Shown: positions 42,965 through 54,000, counted from the stretch's first letter. The stretch is DNA of 64,000 bases from Bombyx mori (GCF_030269925.1 NC_085131.1:12509501-12573500), one strand, 5' to 3'. Made by a program: numbers and translations. The notes: generated from the sequence alone by a model not told the origin.

Positions 42965-43489
42965 ATTCCGACAAATAAGAATGTTTAAATTCGTTTAAAA
43001 TAAACTAGTTTTAAAATATTCTATAGTATAAGAGTTTAAGAAAACTGAGTATGAGAAGTATAAGAAGACTGAGAGTGAATTTCACAAACAAATGACCTGT
43101 ACGGTGTGTTGCGTTATGGTAATTAAGCGTAGCTTGTATTTTTTGTATGAAATATTTATTGAACCTTTATATTACAAATTTACGACTTAATATAAGAAAA
43201 CTATAAAATTGATGCGTTTCTCTTCGTGGCTGGTTTTTGAAAGAGGATTTGTGTCATGGCGGACATCGCTGGCTGACATTTTTCTAAGACGGTCTTAGAC
43301 AATGTTCGGTTTCTGAAACTTGTATTTATTGTACAATATCAGAAGCAAGCTTACCTACAATTTTGATGTAGAGATAGAGCTCATATTATTTTTATAGACA
43401 AAAACGTCAACGCTACCCTAACTTGCACGAGGTTGAAGTTATATTTGTATTTTGCAACAACCAGCCACTTTTCAAATCGAAATACATGT
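42965..43489. other. AT-rich DNA, nothing recognised
   Basis: No repeat or gene was recognised. Confidence 0.5.
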
Positions 43490-43713
43490 CCTCTTTTTAT
43501 TTATTGCTTAGATGGCGGTGTTAAGTTGTTACTGGAACCCATAGACATTTACAAACTAAATGCCACCCACCTTGAGATATAAGTTCTAAGGTCTCAAGTA
43601 TAGTTACAACGGCTGCCCCACCCTTCAAACCGAAACGCATTACTGCTTCACGGCAGAAATAAGCAGGGTGGTGGTACCTACGTGTGCGGACTCACAAGAG
43701 GGGCTACTACTAG
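43490..43713 (-). mobile_element. Bm1 SINE, short form with small deletion
   Basis: Lacks the GGACGAGCTCACAGCCCACC section after GCTTAGATG. It ends near the common break (GGGCTACTACTAG). Confidence 0.92.
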
Positions 43714-43715
43714 TA

Positions 43716-44266
43716 CAAAGTACCTGCTCCGCCGAAGAAACTAGCAGTACCTACCAGCGCGAGCTAACACATCTGTGGCGGTACTGCTCTTTCCTGGGAT
43801 GGTCTCTGAACTTCTGGACTGGTAGAAGAAGCGACGTTTTAAGGTGACGTTAATTCGCGAATTCGATTAGTTGAATTGGCAAAATGTTCCAGCGAACAGA
43901 GATTGAGATCCCAGAACCAGTTTGTATATTGTACGGAATTTGTATATATGTATGCGAGCTTATCTTGAAAATGTCGTTAATGAGATTCAGGCGGCTGTCA
44001 AGTATTTTGTGTTCTGTGGTGGCTACAACTACACGTCCTCCCATCAGTTGCAAGAAAATGGCTAAAAATAACCAACAATTTACCTTTTCAAACTACATAG
44101 AACATGATGTTTAACATCAACGCTAATATATTATGAATAGTGGATATTTCTTTGGTTTTTTGTTACCCATCTTTAACGTACTTTATGAATGTGTTGTATT
44201 CTAGATTCCCAAATAAATAAAGAAGAATTTTAATGAACATAATACGGAGCATAAATATTGACACGT
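43716..44266. other. Unassigned sequence
   Basis: No repeat or gene was recognised. The overlapping opposite-strand frames at 43850-44114 have no known motif. Confidence 0.45.
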
Positions 44267-44268
44267 TA

Positions 44269-44535
44269 AAAACTTGGTATAGTTTTACCTGATAAAGTCA
44301 TAAAGAAACATTGATGAAACATTGTATACTTTTTTTTCAATCGAATTGAACGATTATCATTGAATTATCATTATTTTGTGTAATTACAAAGAAGGAGTTA
44401 GTTGAATTTTTTTCCGATAAATTAACGCTTGAGCCGATCGTACCTCTCTATCGCTTGTTCCGCGCTCTCTCTTGCACGCTCAGGCGAAACGTGACACTTT
44501 TTCGTGCGTGCAGCCGCGGTTCATCGAAGAAAATA
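44269..44535 (+). repeat. MITE-like element M, copy 1
   Basis: 'gttttacctgataaagtcat', 'tgaattatcattattttgtg', 'acgcttgagccgatcg', 'tgcacgctcaggcg', 'ttcgtgcgtgcagccg' are in the order shared with 49427-50150. At 44373^44374 it shows the empty site for the Helitron found in copy 2. Its right terminus is lost. Confidence 0.7.
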
Positions 44536-44555
44536 TTTGAGAAAAAATAAAAAAA

Positions 44556-44935
44556 AAAAGCCCGCAGAGTTTGTTTCGCCGGTTCTTCTCAGGACTGTGG
44601 CTTTTTTTGGAACCTATGGTAGAGTTAACATTGTCTATACTAATATTATAAAGAGGAAAGATTTGTTTGTTTGTTTCGAATAGGCTCCGAAACTACTGGA
44701 CCGATTTGAAAAATTCTTTTTCCATTAGAAGCCGACATTGTCCCTGATGAACATAGGCTACTTTTTTTAAATTGTATTTTATTTTATTTTTTTGGTTTCA
44801 TGTGTGTTTTAATGTTTCCGAAGCGAAGCGAGGGCGGGTCGCTAGTTATTTATATTTTGACATTCAACAAGTGTGTTATACTGACATCTAAGTTGAAATA
44901 AACGATTTTGAATTTGAATTTGAATTTATAAAACG
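44556..44935 (+). mobile_element. LINE-like 3' end with TTTGAA repeat tail, split by a Helitron
   Basis: 'gagtttgtttcgccggttc' to GAGTTAACATTG, Helitron at 44634-44845, then 'ttatttatattttgacattc' to TTTGAATTTGAATTTGAATT. Removing the Helitron restores colinearity with 29958-30118. Confidence 0.82.
44634..44845 (+). mobile_element. Helitron, family D
   Basis: 212 bp, TCTATACTAATATTATAAAG to GGGCGGGTCGCTAG, flanked by G and T, with no duplication of target. The 3' region GCGAAGCGAGGGCGGGTCGC can form a short stem. Non-coding. Confidence 0.8.
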
Positions 44936-45350
44936 TTATGACGCCAAAAAAACCAGGTGATGTACACAAGCTTAATCTTTTTTTGGAACACCGTATCTAA
45001 TTATCGAATTCTGTCATCGCATCGTAATGTTTGCCGTGTCTTGTCGATATCAGATTAATGTCGCCCCCGGGGATCAGGGTAATTGATTTTTTTACCCTCA
45101 TATTCGACACGAGACAGCACGAACGGGAGAGAATTTTAATTATATTCCGTTCGGTTGGTGTGTTTTAATTTCACAACATCATCATTTTCACAATGTTTGT
45201 CTTTTGTTTTGTTTTAGAACAACGTTTTTCGTGTGTACCCTCTTCACTGCGGATGACCTGGAAGCTAGTAAATGAGACGCACAAATCTGTAAAAGACCAA
45301 TACCTTTATGAGCTATGTTTCTTGTAAAAATCAATTAATCGTCGCCATAT
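44936..45350. other. AT-rich DNA, nothing recognised
   Basis: No repeat or gene was recognised. Confidence 0.5.
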
Positions 45351-45598
45351 TCTTTTATTCATTGCTTAGACGGGTGGACGAGCTCGCAGCCCACCTGGTG
45401 TTAAGTGGTTTTCGAAGGCCATTGACATCTACAACGCAAATGCCGCCACCTACCTTGAGATATGAGTTCTAAAGTCTCAGTATAGCTACGACGGCTGCCC
45501 CACGCTTCAAACCGAAACGCATTACTGCTTCACGGCAGAAATTGGCAGGGTGGTGGTACCTACCCGTGCGGACTCACAAGAGGTCCTACCACCAGTAA
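45351..45598 (-). mobile_element. Bm1 SINE, short form
   Basis: T-rich start and full body. It ends CCTACCACCAGTAAA at the common break. Confidence 0.95.
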
Positions 45599-45599
45599 A

Positions 45600-46058
45600 A
45601 TCTAATCATATACAATGAATAGTGCATACGCTAATGGCTAATTTAAAACGCGTTAGGTACACGAAAATCTAATTACATTTATGCCAAACTAAACCAATGA
45701 AAGGCTTCATAAAACTATCATCGCTAAACGATTTCGTCCCGGGCGTCCGCAGGGTATTATTCTACTACGCATGAACGAAATTAAATTAAATTTTCAACGG
45801 GCTGTCCCTTAATATCACACCGGAGGTGAGGTAACGATGTCCAAACTAGTCCGACGCTCTGAGTTTCGCGCCGAATATAATTACAATGCTTATAATGGAC
45901 TGAAGTAGGTAACTTAATCCACAATTTTATTTTACGACTTTGATGGATTAAGGAAAGGCACATCTGATATTAAGCGGTTACCATTGCCCGCGATTGGATG
46001 TTAAGCGGAATTGCTCACTAAGTTTCTCGCCGCGATCCAGGTAGATTCAATGAAGCTG
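45600..46058. other. Unassigned sequence
   Basis: No repeat or gene was recognised. Confidence 0.45.
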
Positions 46059-46059
46059 A

Positions 46060-46320
46060 ATACTGGTAGTAGGACCTCTTGTGAGTCCGCACGGGTAGGT
46101 ACCACCACCCTGCATATTTCTGCCGTGAAGCAGTAATGCGTTTCGGTGTAGGGGGGGGGGGGGGGGCAGCCGTTGTAACTATACTGAGACCTTAGAACTC
46201 GTATCTCAAGGTGGGTGGCGGCATTTACATTGCAGATGTTTATGCGCTCCGGTAACCACTTAACATCAGGTGGGCTGTGAGCTCGTCCGCCCATCTATGC
46301 AATAAAAAAAATATAAAAAA
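46060..46320 (+). mobile_element. Bm1 SINE, short form with poly-G run
   Basis: Starts ACTGGTAGTAGGACC at the common break. The normal 'gaagggtgggg' has become a run of 16 G at 46151-46166. Confidence 0.94.
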
Positions 46321-46321
46321 G

Positions 46322-46380
46322 CACGGCTCTTGCTAAGGTCAGTGTTAGTAAATTCTCTCAAGTTGAGCCGTGAGCTTAAC
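46322..46380 (-). mobile_element. Repeat K fragment, copy 6
   Basis: GCTCTTGCTAAGGTCAGTG and 'gagccgtgagcttaact' are the complement of the K core upstream section. Confidence 0.5.
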
Positions 46381-46384
46381 TACC

Positions 46385-46915
46385 CGCGTAGCTGGAATGA
46401 CTCTTTAGGATACCAGCCAATAATTACGAAAAAAAGAGCTGAAATCTTCGTTGCAATCAGTATGATGATTTTGCTGAAAATAGGACGATGATATAAACCC
46501 AATTCTGAGACGCCACCTAACAGAATCACCAAACAGTAATTTTGAGGATTGATAAAATATGATCTCAGAGAAAACATTAATATAAGAAGTGCTATAATAT
46601 TACATCTATCGCATTGTCGCATACCTACTCTCAGTTACCAAATAATACATGAACAGACAATCACCATGTCAATTCCCTCTGGCTGAGAAGAACCCGTGAT
46701 TTGAATGAAAAATCTAAGTCAACCCTCTTCAGGCATCGGCTTTCAACACCGGCTAATACAAACAAATTAAAAAAAACTGTATCTATAAATGGAAAAAGAT
46801 TGAAATAAAACAAAAATGTATCAAATATTACATATATGATGTCCAATACTTGTATAAAGTGGAAAATTTAAAAATCTTCATACATAATTAATAAACTAAC
46901 AGAAAAAAAAAATAG
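46385..46915. other. AT-rich DNA, nothing recognised
   Basis: No repeat or gene was recognised. Confidence 0.5.
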
Positions 46916-46918
46916 ATA

Positions 46919-47336
46919 TCTATATATTAATACGTGAAGCATAAACTTTGTATCCCTTTTTACGAAAATTGCGCGGACGGAGGAGTATGAAATTTTCAAC
47001 ACCTATAGAGAATATAGAGAAGAAGTGCACAATGCTAATTTTTTTTTAAATAATGCATAAAAGATACATTAAATCAATAAAGCAAACATTACACACACTA
47101 CATACCATGTATTTGACGCACACACGCATGCATACTATTTATTGTCAAACTTTTGTTCTTGACGTCTGTTGTCAAATTGAGAATAGATTCAATATTGTTT
47201 GTCTTTGTTAATATTTTTTATAGTGTAGTCTTGGCGAATTTTGTGATTATAGAAGTATCAAATACAATCATAATAGTGTACAAACTTACAATTTCAATTA
47301 ATTATAGTCTAATTTCGAGTACTGCGGGACCTCTAG
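46919..47336 (+). mobile_element. Helitron, family A
   Basis: 418 bp, starting TCTATATATTAATACGTG after an A and ending GACCTCTAG before a T. It has a terminal palindrome (TAGTCTAATTTCGAGTA, two changes) that is weaker than in the other copies. A short 62-aa frame inside is not conserved as coding. Confidence 0.9.
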
Positions 47337-47339
47337 TAT

Positions 47340-48048
47340 AATCTAAAAATGTTGATAAAGTAAACACGTGTACGTTTGTTTGTTCGTGCTCTGCGTTTGC
47401 GGATCACTTACTCGATTGAGTAGAAGCTTTTTAATATTTTTTTAATCGGCATTTCAGAGAAGCTTTCTCGATATAATTTCAAATAACACACGACAGAAAG
47501 CTCGCGAATCACTCCAACGATATATGTAAATAAAATATGTAAAATTTCCGAAACGCGGCCCGGTTTCGTTGCGTTAACAAATAATAATTAAAAATACTAA
47601 GAAAAAATTCAAGCAATTATCTACATCAATCCATTGACGTACAAATTTCACGTAATTTTAATTTCGTTGTATCTACCTCTCAGAACCTCTCCCGTGTAAA
47701 CCTTTTAAAATTATGTAATTCTAAAACAACCGCCCTCTCGAGCGTAAAGCGACTTAATTTTTTTATTGTCTCTACAAAAAGAGTTGTTACATTATGAAAA
47801 GCCTTTTGTACCTGTTTTTTTACTTGAAAGGTTTTTATGTAAATCGCTTGACACAGTTTTAAAATTTAAATTTCAACGATGCCTTTTCGTGCCTTAACGA
47901 ACTTTCGAGCAGGGCAAAAACAAAGCCTAAAAGCTAACTGGTGAGCACTCGTGAGCACATTACATAATTCGTGCGTATCATCGACGGAGCTACGTGTCAA
48001 TGTGACACCAGCGATCTATACACTGACTGATGATTTTATTGATTTTAA
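47340..48048. other. AT-rich DNA, nothing recognised
   Basis: No repeat or gene was recognised. Confidence 0.5.
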
Positions 48049-48049
48049 T

Positions 48050-48215
48050 ACACAAAGCCAAGTTCACAGCTCACCTTACACATATAGACACCACGTAAAA
48101 TCTAACGCCAATTTTGCGTCACAACGCAGTAGTCTTTAATTCGTAAATGCTTCCCACAGAAATAGGTATGATGTAGATCCGTAAACTATAGTACGCATTG
48201 CAATACTACCAGTAA
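48050..48215 (-). mobile_element. Possible very degenerate Bm1
   Basis: 'agttcacagctcacctta', 'tagacaccacgtaaaatc', 'cttcccacagaaatagg', 'atactaccagtaataatta' are in the Bm1 order. Confidence 0.45.
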
Positions 48216-48444
48216 TAATTACACCATGAAGTTTTTTGGGTTGACGTCTGGTACGTGACCGATCTTAAAACTCATGCGAAATCCATATGCACCATGATAT
48301 GATATGATATCTAACTGTGATGTCGATGGAACTAGAATGGGCCCCGTAGCGGTGCGCAAGCGTGGCATCCGTCAGCTGTGAGCAATGGACTAAGATTGTT
48401 GCATCAAGAACTGGTGCAACAGGAGAGGCGAGTCCGGGAGAAGA

Positions 48445-48530
48445 GGTTGAGGTTCGTTTTATAAGGACAATGACGCGGAAAAAGAGGACATGTTGCGCCG
48501 ATCTCACGAGGTGGGATAAGGGTAAGAAAA
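48445..48530 (+). mobile_element. RTE-type LINE terminal fragment
   Basis: AAAGAGGACATGTTGCGCCGAT and GGGATAAGGGTAAGAAAATG resemble the end of the fragments at 6840 and 11340. Confidence 0.5.
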
Positions 48531-48551
48531 TGAAGAAGTTTGTGGGTGCAA

Positions 48552-48992
48552 TTTTTTTTTTATTGCTTTGATGTGTGGACGAGCTCACAGCCCACCTGGT
48601 TTTAAGTAGTTACTGGAGCCCATAGACAACTACAACGTAAATGCGTCACCTACCTTGAAATATAAGTTCTAAGATGTCAGTATAGTTACAACGGCTGCCC
48701 CGCCCTTCAAACCCAAACGCATTACTGCTTTACGGTCGAAATAGACAGGGCGATGGTACCTACTCGTGCGTATTCACAAGAGGTCCTACCACCAGTAATA
48801 ACGCAAATTATAATTTTTGCGGGTTTGATTTTTAATACACGATGTTATTCCTTCACCATGGAAGTCAACCGTGAAAATTTGTTAAGTACGTATTTCATTA
48901 GAAAAATTGGCATCCGCCTGCGGGATCCGAACGCCGGTGCATCGCTAGATATGAATGCACCGGACGTCTTATCCTTTAGGCCACGACGACTT
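48552..48992 (-). mobile_element. Bm1 SINE, full length
   Basis: PolyT to the complete tRNA-like head (right end TTTAGGCCACGACGAC). Confidence 0.95.
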
Positions 48993-49016
48993 CAAGTATA
49001 GTCATATAGCTTGTAT

Positions 49017-49130
49017 CATCATCATCAGCCTACAGACGTCCACTGCTGGATATGTAGACCTCTCCCAAAATGTACGATAATGTCCAGTCAGTTCTGTGCA
49101 AGCCCACTTCCAGCAAATTCCCGCAACCTT
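49017..49130 (-). mobile_element. RTE-type LINE 3' tail
   Basis: ATCATCATCATCAG, 'acgtccactgctggatatg', 'gcaagcccacttccagc' are the complement of the RTE 3' end seen at 19211-19420. Confidence 0.65.
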
Positions 49131-49134
49131 CTAT

Positions 49135-49425
49135 TGGCCATCGGTTTGTGTAAACAAAGCAAATTCAAATTCCAAATTTCTTACATATCTGACAATGCTA
49201 CCACCATAAAAAGCCGTTAGGCGCTCGTAAAACATTGCACAAGTTAATATGTTGCTACTAAAAGGTTTTCGTTGTTAATGCTACATCAAGGTACAAAGGG
49301 TCGAAGGAATGGTGACGAGAATTATTTATGTAATGTAATAAGTTTACTTGAAGATAATGCTGACTTGTCTCCTCGAGAGATATAAGCATAACATTTCCAG
49401 TGATTAATTTAAAAAAAAAATATTA
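49135..49425. other. AT-rich DNA, nothing recognised
   Basis: No repeat or gene was recognised. Confidence 0.45.
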
Positions 49426-49426
49426 G

Positions 49427-50150
49427 TTGGCTGTAAAGTCGGTTTACGGACGATTGTTTTACGTGATAAAGTCATAAACAATGATGGAAAATTGCCTATT
49501 TTATAAATTGAATTAAATTATTATCACTGAATTATCATTACTAGAGGTCCCGCAGTAGTCGAAATTCGACTATAACTAATTGGAATTGTAAGTTTGTACA
49601 CTATTATGATTGTATTAAATACTTCTATAATCACAAATTTCGCCAAGGCTACACTATAAAAAATATTAACAAAGACAAACAATATTGAATCTATTCTCAA
49701 TTTGACAACAGACGTCAAGAACAAAAGTTTGACAATAAATAGTATGCATGCGTGTGTGCGTCAAATATATGGTATGTAGTGTGTGTAATGTTTTCTTTAT
49801 TGATTTAATGTATCTTTTATGCATTATTAAAAAAAAATTAGCATTGTGCACTTCTTCTCTATATTCTCTATACGTGTGGAAAATTTCATACTCCTCCGTC
49901 CGCGCAATTTTCGTAAAAAGGGATACAAAGTTTTTGCTTCACGTATTAATATATAGATTTTGTGTAATACAAAGAAGGAGTTATTTGATAATTACATTTT
50001 TTCCCATAAATCAACGCTTGAGCCAATCGTGCCTCTCTATCGCTTGTTACGCGCTCTCGCTTGCACGCTCATGCCCCGGCGGAACGTGACACTTTTTCGT
50101 GCGTGCAGCCGGTGTTCATCAATTTATAAGACTTTATCACGTCAAAAATA
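49427..50150 (+). repeat. MITE-like element M, copy 2, split by a Helitron
   Basis: Begins GGCTGTAAAGTCGGTTTACGG and ends with 'gactttatcacgtcaaaa'. Near the start is 'ttttacgtgataaagtc', the approximate inverse of that end, so the element has inverted repeats near its termini. It is about 305 bp without the Helitron at 49541-49957. Confidence 0.75.
49541..49957 (-). mobile_element. Helitron, family A, inside element M
   Basis: 417 bp. The left end is CTAGAGGTCCCGCAGTAGTCG with the intact TAGTCGAAATTCGACTA hairpin. The right end is ATTAATATATAGA. Flanks A and T rejoin to the uninterrupted sequence of M copy 1. Confidence 0.92.
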
Positions 50151-50287
50151 AGTTTTTTTTATAGTTCTTATTTCACACATGGATGTCAAACTTAGATACT
50201 GTCCTAGAAATATTCTCTAAACATCAAAAGCTTCCACACAGCGCCTATCCAACACTTAAATCACTCACTTCAATCTCATATCTCAAA

Positions 50288-50490
50288 GCGGGTTTTTTAT
50301 TGCTAAAGCTTTTGAACCAGCTCACGGCCCAACTGATGTTAAGTTACCGGAGCCCATGGACATCAACAATGTAAATGCCGTCACCCGCCTTGAGCGTTCT
50401 ATGGTACAACAGCTTCGTGGCAGAAATAAGCAGCGTGGTGGTGCTTACTCGTGTGGGCTCACATGATTCCCTAACCATCACTAATTCTGG
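50288..50490 (-). mobile_element. Bm1 SINE, degenerate, internal deletion
   Basis: 'ttttttattgctaaagc', 'cagctcacggcccaactg', 'gagcccatggacatcaac' at the left, then a gap, then 'cagaaataagcagcgtgg' and 'gtgtgggctcaca'. Confidence 0.75.
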
Positions 50491-50494
50491 TGGT

Positions 50495-50945
50495 GGTACG
50501 CACGTTGTATTGTCTATAGGTCCTTAGATACGGCTGAAACTCCAGCCAAATAACTCATGGATTACAAATAAACGAGTTCAATGAACTTTCAATTTATCTA
50601 TACTTTACATTGATGTAATTTCATGTGGTCAGAACACCGTACCGCTCTGCATTAGTTCCGTTAATCATGCATGTTACATATGCATTACTGTTTACATATT
50701 CATTGTAATATCACACGGGCCGCCAGAGATTTCGTTTTTGTGTGTGCCTCGAGCTTATAGAGTTCATAATTGGGTTTGGGCGAATCCACGTTTTAGCCAA
50801 TACGGTTACTTTTATTCTACATAATACACGGAATGATAAAACAAATTCAAACAAATTGGGTAAGCGGACAATATTTAGGATATGAGCCAAAACAAAATTG
50901 CTAAAATTTATAAATATCATTAAAAAAAATTTTTGATGAACACAA
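50495..50945. other. Unassigned sequence
   Basis: No repeat or gene was recognised. Confidence 0.45.
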
Positions 50946-50948
50946 AGG

Positions 50949-51019
50949 ACTTTAGAAATCTCAAAAATCATGCATGTTTTCGCATGCCATACATGCATGA
51001 TTTTTGAGATTTCTAAAGT
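50949..51019. repeat. Perfect 28-bp hairpin, 15-nt loop
   Basis: 50949-50976 (starting ACTTTAGAAATCTC) is the exact inverse of 50992-51019. The loop is TTTTCGCATGCCATA. The right arm abuts the RTE-type LINE fragment, which stops early at GAAAACATGTAT instead of running to its usual end. Confidence 0.92.
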
Positions 51020-51020
51020 T

Positions 51021-51275
51021 GATACATGTTTTCTCCTTCCATACTCCTCTATCATATACCATTTCTTCGCTCACTTCCCTCTTACCCGTATCGTTTTTCA
51101 CGCAATCCATCCATTTCTTCTTAGGTCTACCTCTTCTTCTATATCCTTCCACATTCATAGTTAACATTCTCTTACCAACCTCATTCATTTCGTCTCATCA
51201 CATGTCCATACCATCCCAAACGCGCATTTCTCAGCTTCTCTGTCACAGGTGCCACTTTCAGACTTCCTCTAACAT
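51021..51275 (-). mobile_element. RTE-type LINE, 3' fragment
   Basis: The minus-strand frame 50961-51188 begins with EVGKRMLTMNVEGYRRRGRP and continues KKKWMDCVKNDTGK. It is colinear with 6840-7035. The terminal C-A-D-P-R is missing, replaced by the hairpin sequence. Confidence 0.78.
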
Positions 51276-51540
51276 TTTACCGACAATGTTCACTCTAAAT
51301 TAAATTGAAGTAATAAATAATCGAATCGTCTTTATGTCAATCTAAATTCATTATTCCCTCAGTTCGATGCGAAACGAAAAAGTCCAACGGAGCTGAAAAC
51401 AAAATTTTTGAGACAAAACTGCGTCACGATTTGAATTGAAACGAAACTCTGTACCGGATTATTTATTCAATCGATACGGGTGTGCGATTGGAAAATGTTA
51501 GACTGTGTTTTGAGAACGCCCCAGTGTTTCGATTGACTCG
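51276..51540. other. AT-rich DNA, nothing recognised
   Basis: No repeat or gene was recognised. Confidence 0.5.
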
Positions 51541-51544
51541 ATTG

Positions 51545-51800
51545 TAAAGTAGTTTGTGGCTCGGACTGTTGTACCGATGATCGTGGATTCAATACCCACA
51601 TCGGGCAAACATTCGTGTGATGATCAAGCTTGACTGCTCTTCGTCTGAGTGGTTATTGTCTATATAGGTATATATTCAAACATATGTAAGTATGTTTAAT
51701 AGTCTCTAGTACCCATAGCACAGGGAATCCCTAAATTAGCGCCAAATGACCGTGCGTGGTTTGTTCCCACTTTATTATTTATTGTGAAGTGAGAATGAAG
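51545..51800 (+). mobile_element. tRNA-derived SINE, second family
   Basis: The head has 'gtggattcaatacccacatc' (B-box region). The body has 'gactgctcttcgtctgag', 'cacagggaatccctaaatta' and 'gtgcgtggtttgttcc'. Confidence 0.8.
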
Positions 51801-51804
51801 GCTA

Positions 51805-52334
51805 CTATAGGCTCTGCATATTTTATTATTTGATAGCCTTAGGGGGTGAAATTCACTGTTATATGCCATAAGCAGTGGCAATGCCAGACGTACAGACGTA
51901 GCGGCTGTTATTACCCACGCAGGAAAATCTAAAATAAAAGTTCGTACAACTGAATTTAGTGGGTAATAGCTAAATGATTAATCCAGGCTAACACTTCCTG
52001 CTAAACTATGAAATACAAAGTATGGCTTGAGAAGTTTTATCGTAGAAAAAGATTTTAAAATCACAATCAAGAGTTATAAAAATCACTATTTCGGATATTG
52101 AGAAATGTGTAGGTAGGTAGGTGCATACCTCCCATAACCGTGCTCTCCCTAAGCAGAATATGATACCCGTAAAGACAATACCAGACTTGGAACTGGTGAC
52201 TCAAATCATGCATATTTTTGTACCAAACACATTCTTCTAAATATGCTCTATTATTCATAACACTCTTTAAATATACGAAATATAATAATACAGTGTATCA
52301 GTCAATCACGATTCTATATAAGTTATTCATACTC
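51805..52334. other. AT-rich DNA, nothing recognised
   Basis: No repeat or gene was recognised. Confidence 0.5.
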
Positions 52335-52335
52335 A

Positions 52336-52589
52336 TGTTTTTTTGTTTTTTTATTGCTTAGATGGGCGGACGAGCTCACAGCCCACCTGGTGTTAAGTGG
52401 TTACTGGAGCCCATAGAGATATACAACATAAATGCGCCATCCACCTAGAGATATAAGTTCTAAGGTCTCAAGTATAGTCACAACGGCTGCCCAACCCTTC
52501 AAGCCGAAACGCATTACTGCTTCACGGCAGAAGTAGGCTGGGTGGTGGTACCTACCATGCGGACTCACAAGAGGCCCTACCACCAATAA
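52336..52589 (-). mobile_element. Bm1 SINE, short form
   Basis: T-rich start and full body. It ends CCTACCACCAATAAT at the common break. Confidence 0.95.
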
Positions 52590-53088
52590 TATTAACGGCA
52601 GAAATTGAATATTTATTACATTATATCATTATATTCAATTTTTAAAAGGTGCACATTTTTGAGATACCGTCAAAAATACCAGAGCTTTATGAATAAGCTC
52701 GTTCGGTTATTTTTGTGAAAGCGATACGATAGTGGAGCTTTTCATTTACCAGTTGGAAAACCACATGTTTTTGTGCGGTACTCTCTCATTGATTTTATAC
52801 GACACTCCTGAGATCAAAGGTTCGAGTTATTTAAATGTCTGCATTGTTTCAGGTATCGCCATTGGAGGAAATTTCACCGTCTACTCTGGAGTGTTTCGGT
52901 CACTCACCGTCATTTGGAAATTCGATCGTAATAACGAAATAGTATGTGTAGAATAAGTGTTTTATTATTATTATTATTTTTAGTCTGGTATAAGTATAGG
53001 TATATAGTTTATTTAGTAGTTTTAAACTATTGAGTGAATATATTATTATTGTATGATTGTAATTTACTAAAATAGCTTTATAATGTAG
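52590..53088. other. AT-rich DNA, nothing recognised
   Basis: A 74-aa frame at 52732-52956 has no recognisable motif. No repeat was recognised. Confidence 0.45.
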
Positions 53089-53089
53089 G

Positions 53090-53337
53090 GTTTTTTTTTT
53101 ATTGCTTAGATGTTAGGACGAGCTCACAGCCCACCTGGTGTTAAGTGGTTACTGGAGCTCATAGACATCTACAACGTAAATGCGCCACCCACCTTGAGAT
53201 ATAAGTTGTAAGGTCTCAGTATAGTTACAACGGCTGCCCGACCCTTTAAACCGAAACGCATTACTGCTTCACGGCAGAAATAGGCAGGGCGGTGGTACCT
53301 ACCCGCGCAGACTCACAACAGGTCCTACCACCAGTAA
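53090..53337 (-). mobile_element. Bm1 SINE, short form
   Basis: T-run, full body, ending CCTACCACCAGTAACAG at the common break. An adjacent 15-bp direct repeat (GTACAGTATTGATAT, twice) lies at about 53339-53371. Confidence 0.95.
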
Positions 53338-53469
53338 CAGTACAGTATTGATATGTACAGTATTGATATGAATAAATTTGGATTTAACTTGAATAAATCA
53401 GTTTTTTAAAGAAAAGAAAAAAATGAATAAGTGTAAGTATAATAATATGTACATATTTATGACGACTTT

Positions 53470-54000
53470 TCTTATTACCCTTGTCGGCAGAAGAGTATAC
53501 GACTTGATGGTAAGTAGTTACCACCGCTCATGGACGTCAGCAATGCCAGGGGCACGATCAAGCTACTGTCTACCACTGAGTACTCTCCATAAGCCTCGCT
53601 TGAAGAAGGATATAATATCATAGCACTAGCAGTAGATAAAAAGGGAGACAGCCCAAACCTTGGGAAGATGAAATAAAGAGTATTAGAATATTGGAAATCT
53701 GTATAGGAGGCCTTCGTCGAGAGATAAGTTACGGAATACTTAATTATAAGTTGGATTTAAATTTAAGGTATTATTAAGCAATTTGTTAAGTAAAACAGCA
53801 ATAAAGGCTAATTTTATTTTATAGCTTAGCACTCGAGGAATACTATGGAGGGTAGTTCACTCCATATTCAGATGGTACGTCAGATAAAAGCTCTCTAGAA
53901 GCGCAATGAAGCGCTTTGGAAACGAATGAATGCAGCGGTATCAAGTAGTATGGATGTGCTCTATTCCGATGGCAGTGCAATGGTTAAAGCTCTTATAAGT
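53470..54000 (-). mobile_element. Jockey/CR1-like LINE 3' end, old, split
   Basis: 3' UTR complement at 53470-53620 ('acgtcagcaatgccagggg', 'ctccataagcctcgcttgaa'). A 199-bp insertion follows, then the ORF region continues at 53827 with 'gcactcgaggaatactatgg' to about 54000. Many substitutions. Confidence 0.75.
53628..53826 (+). mobile_element. Small LINE tail inside the LINE, 7-bp duplication
   Basis: TAGCACT occurs at 53621-53627 and at 53827-53833. The insert contains 'gggaagatgaaataaaga', GGAGGCCTTCGTCGAGAG and 'gcaataaaggctaatttta'. That is the 3' end pattern of another lepidopteran LINE with a TTTATTTTAT tail. Confidence 0.72.

Noticed and set aside
46919..47336. Coding potential of the 62-66 aa frames inside family-A Helitrons
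   Set aside because: The frames lie on a non-autonomous element and differ by stops between copies. They track nucleotide homology, not protein conservation.
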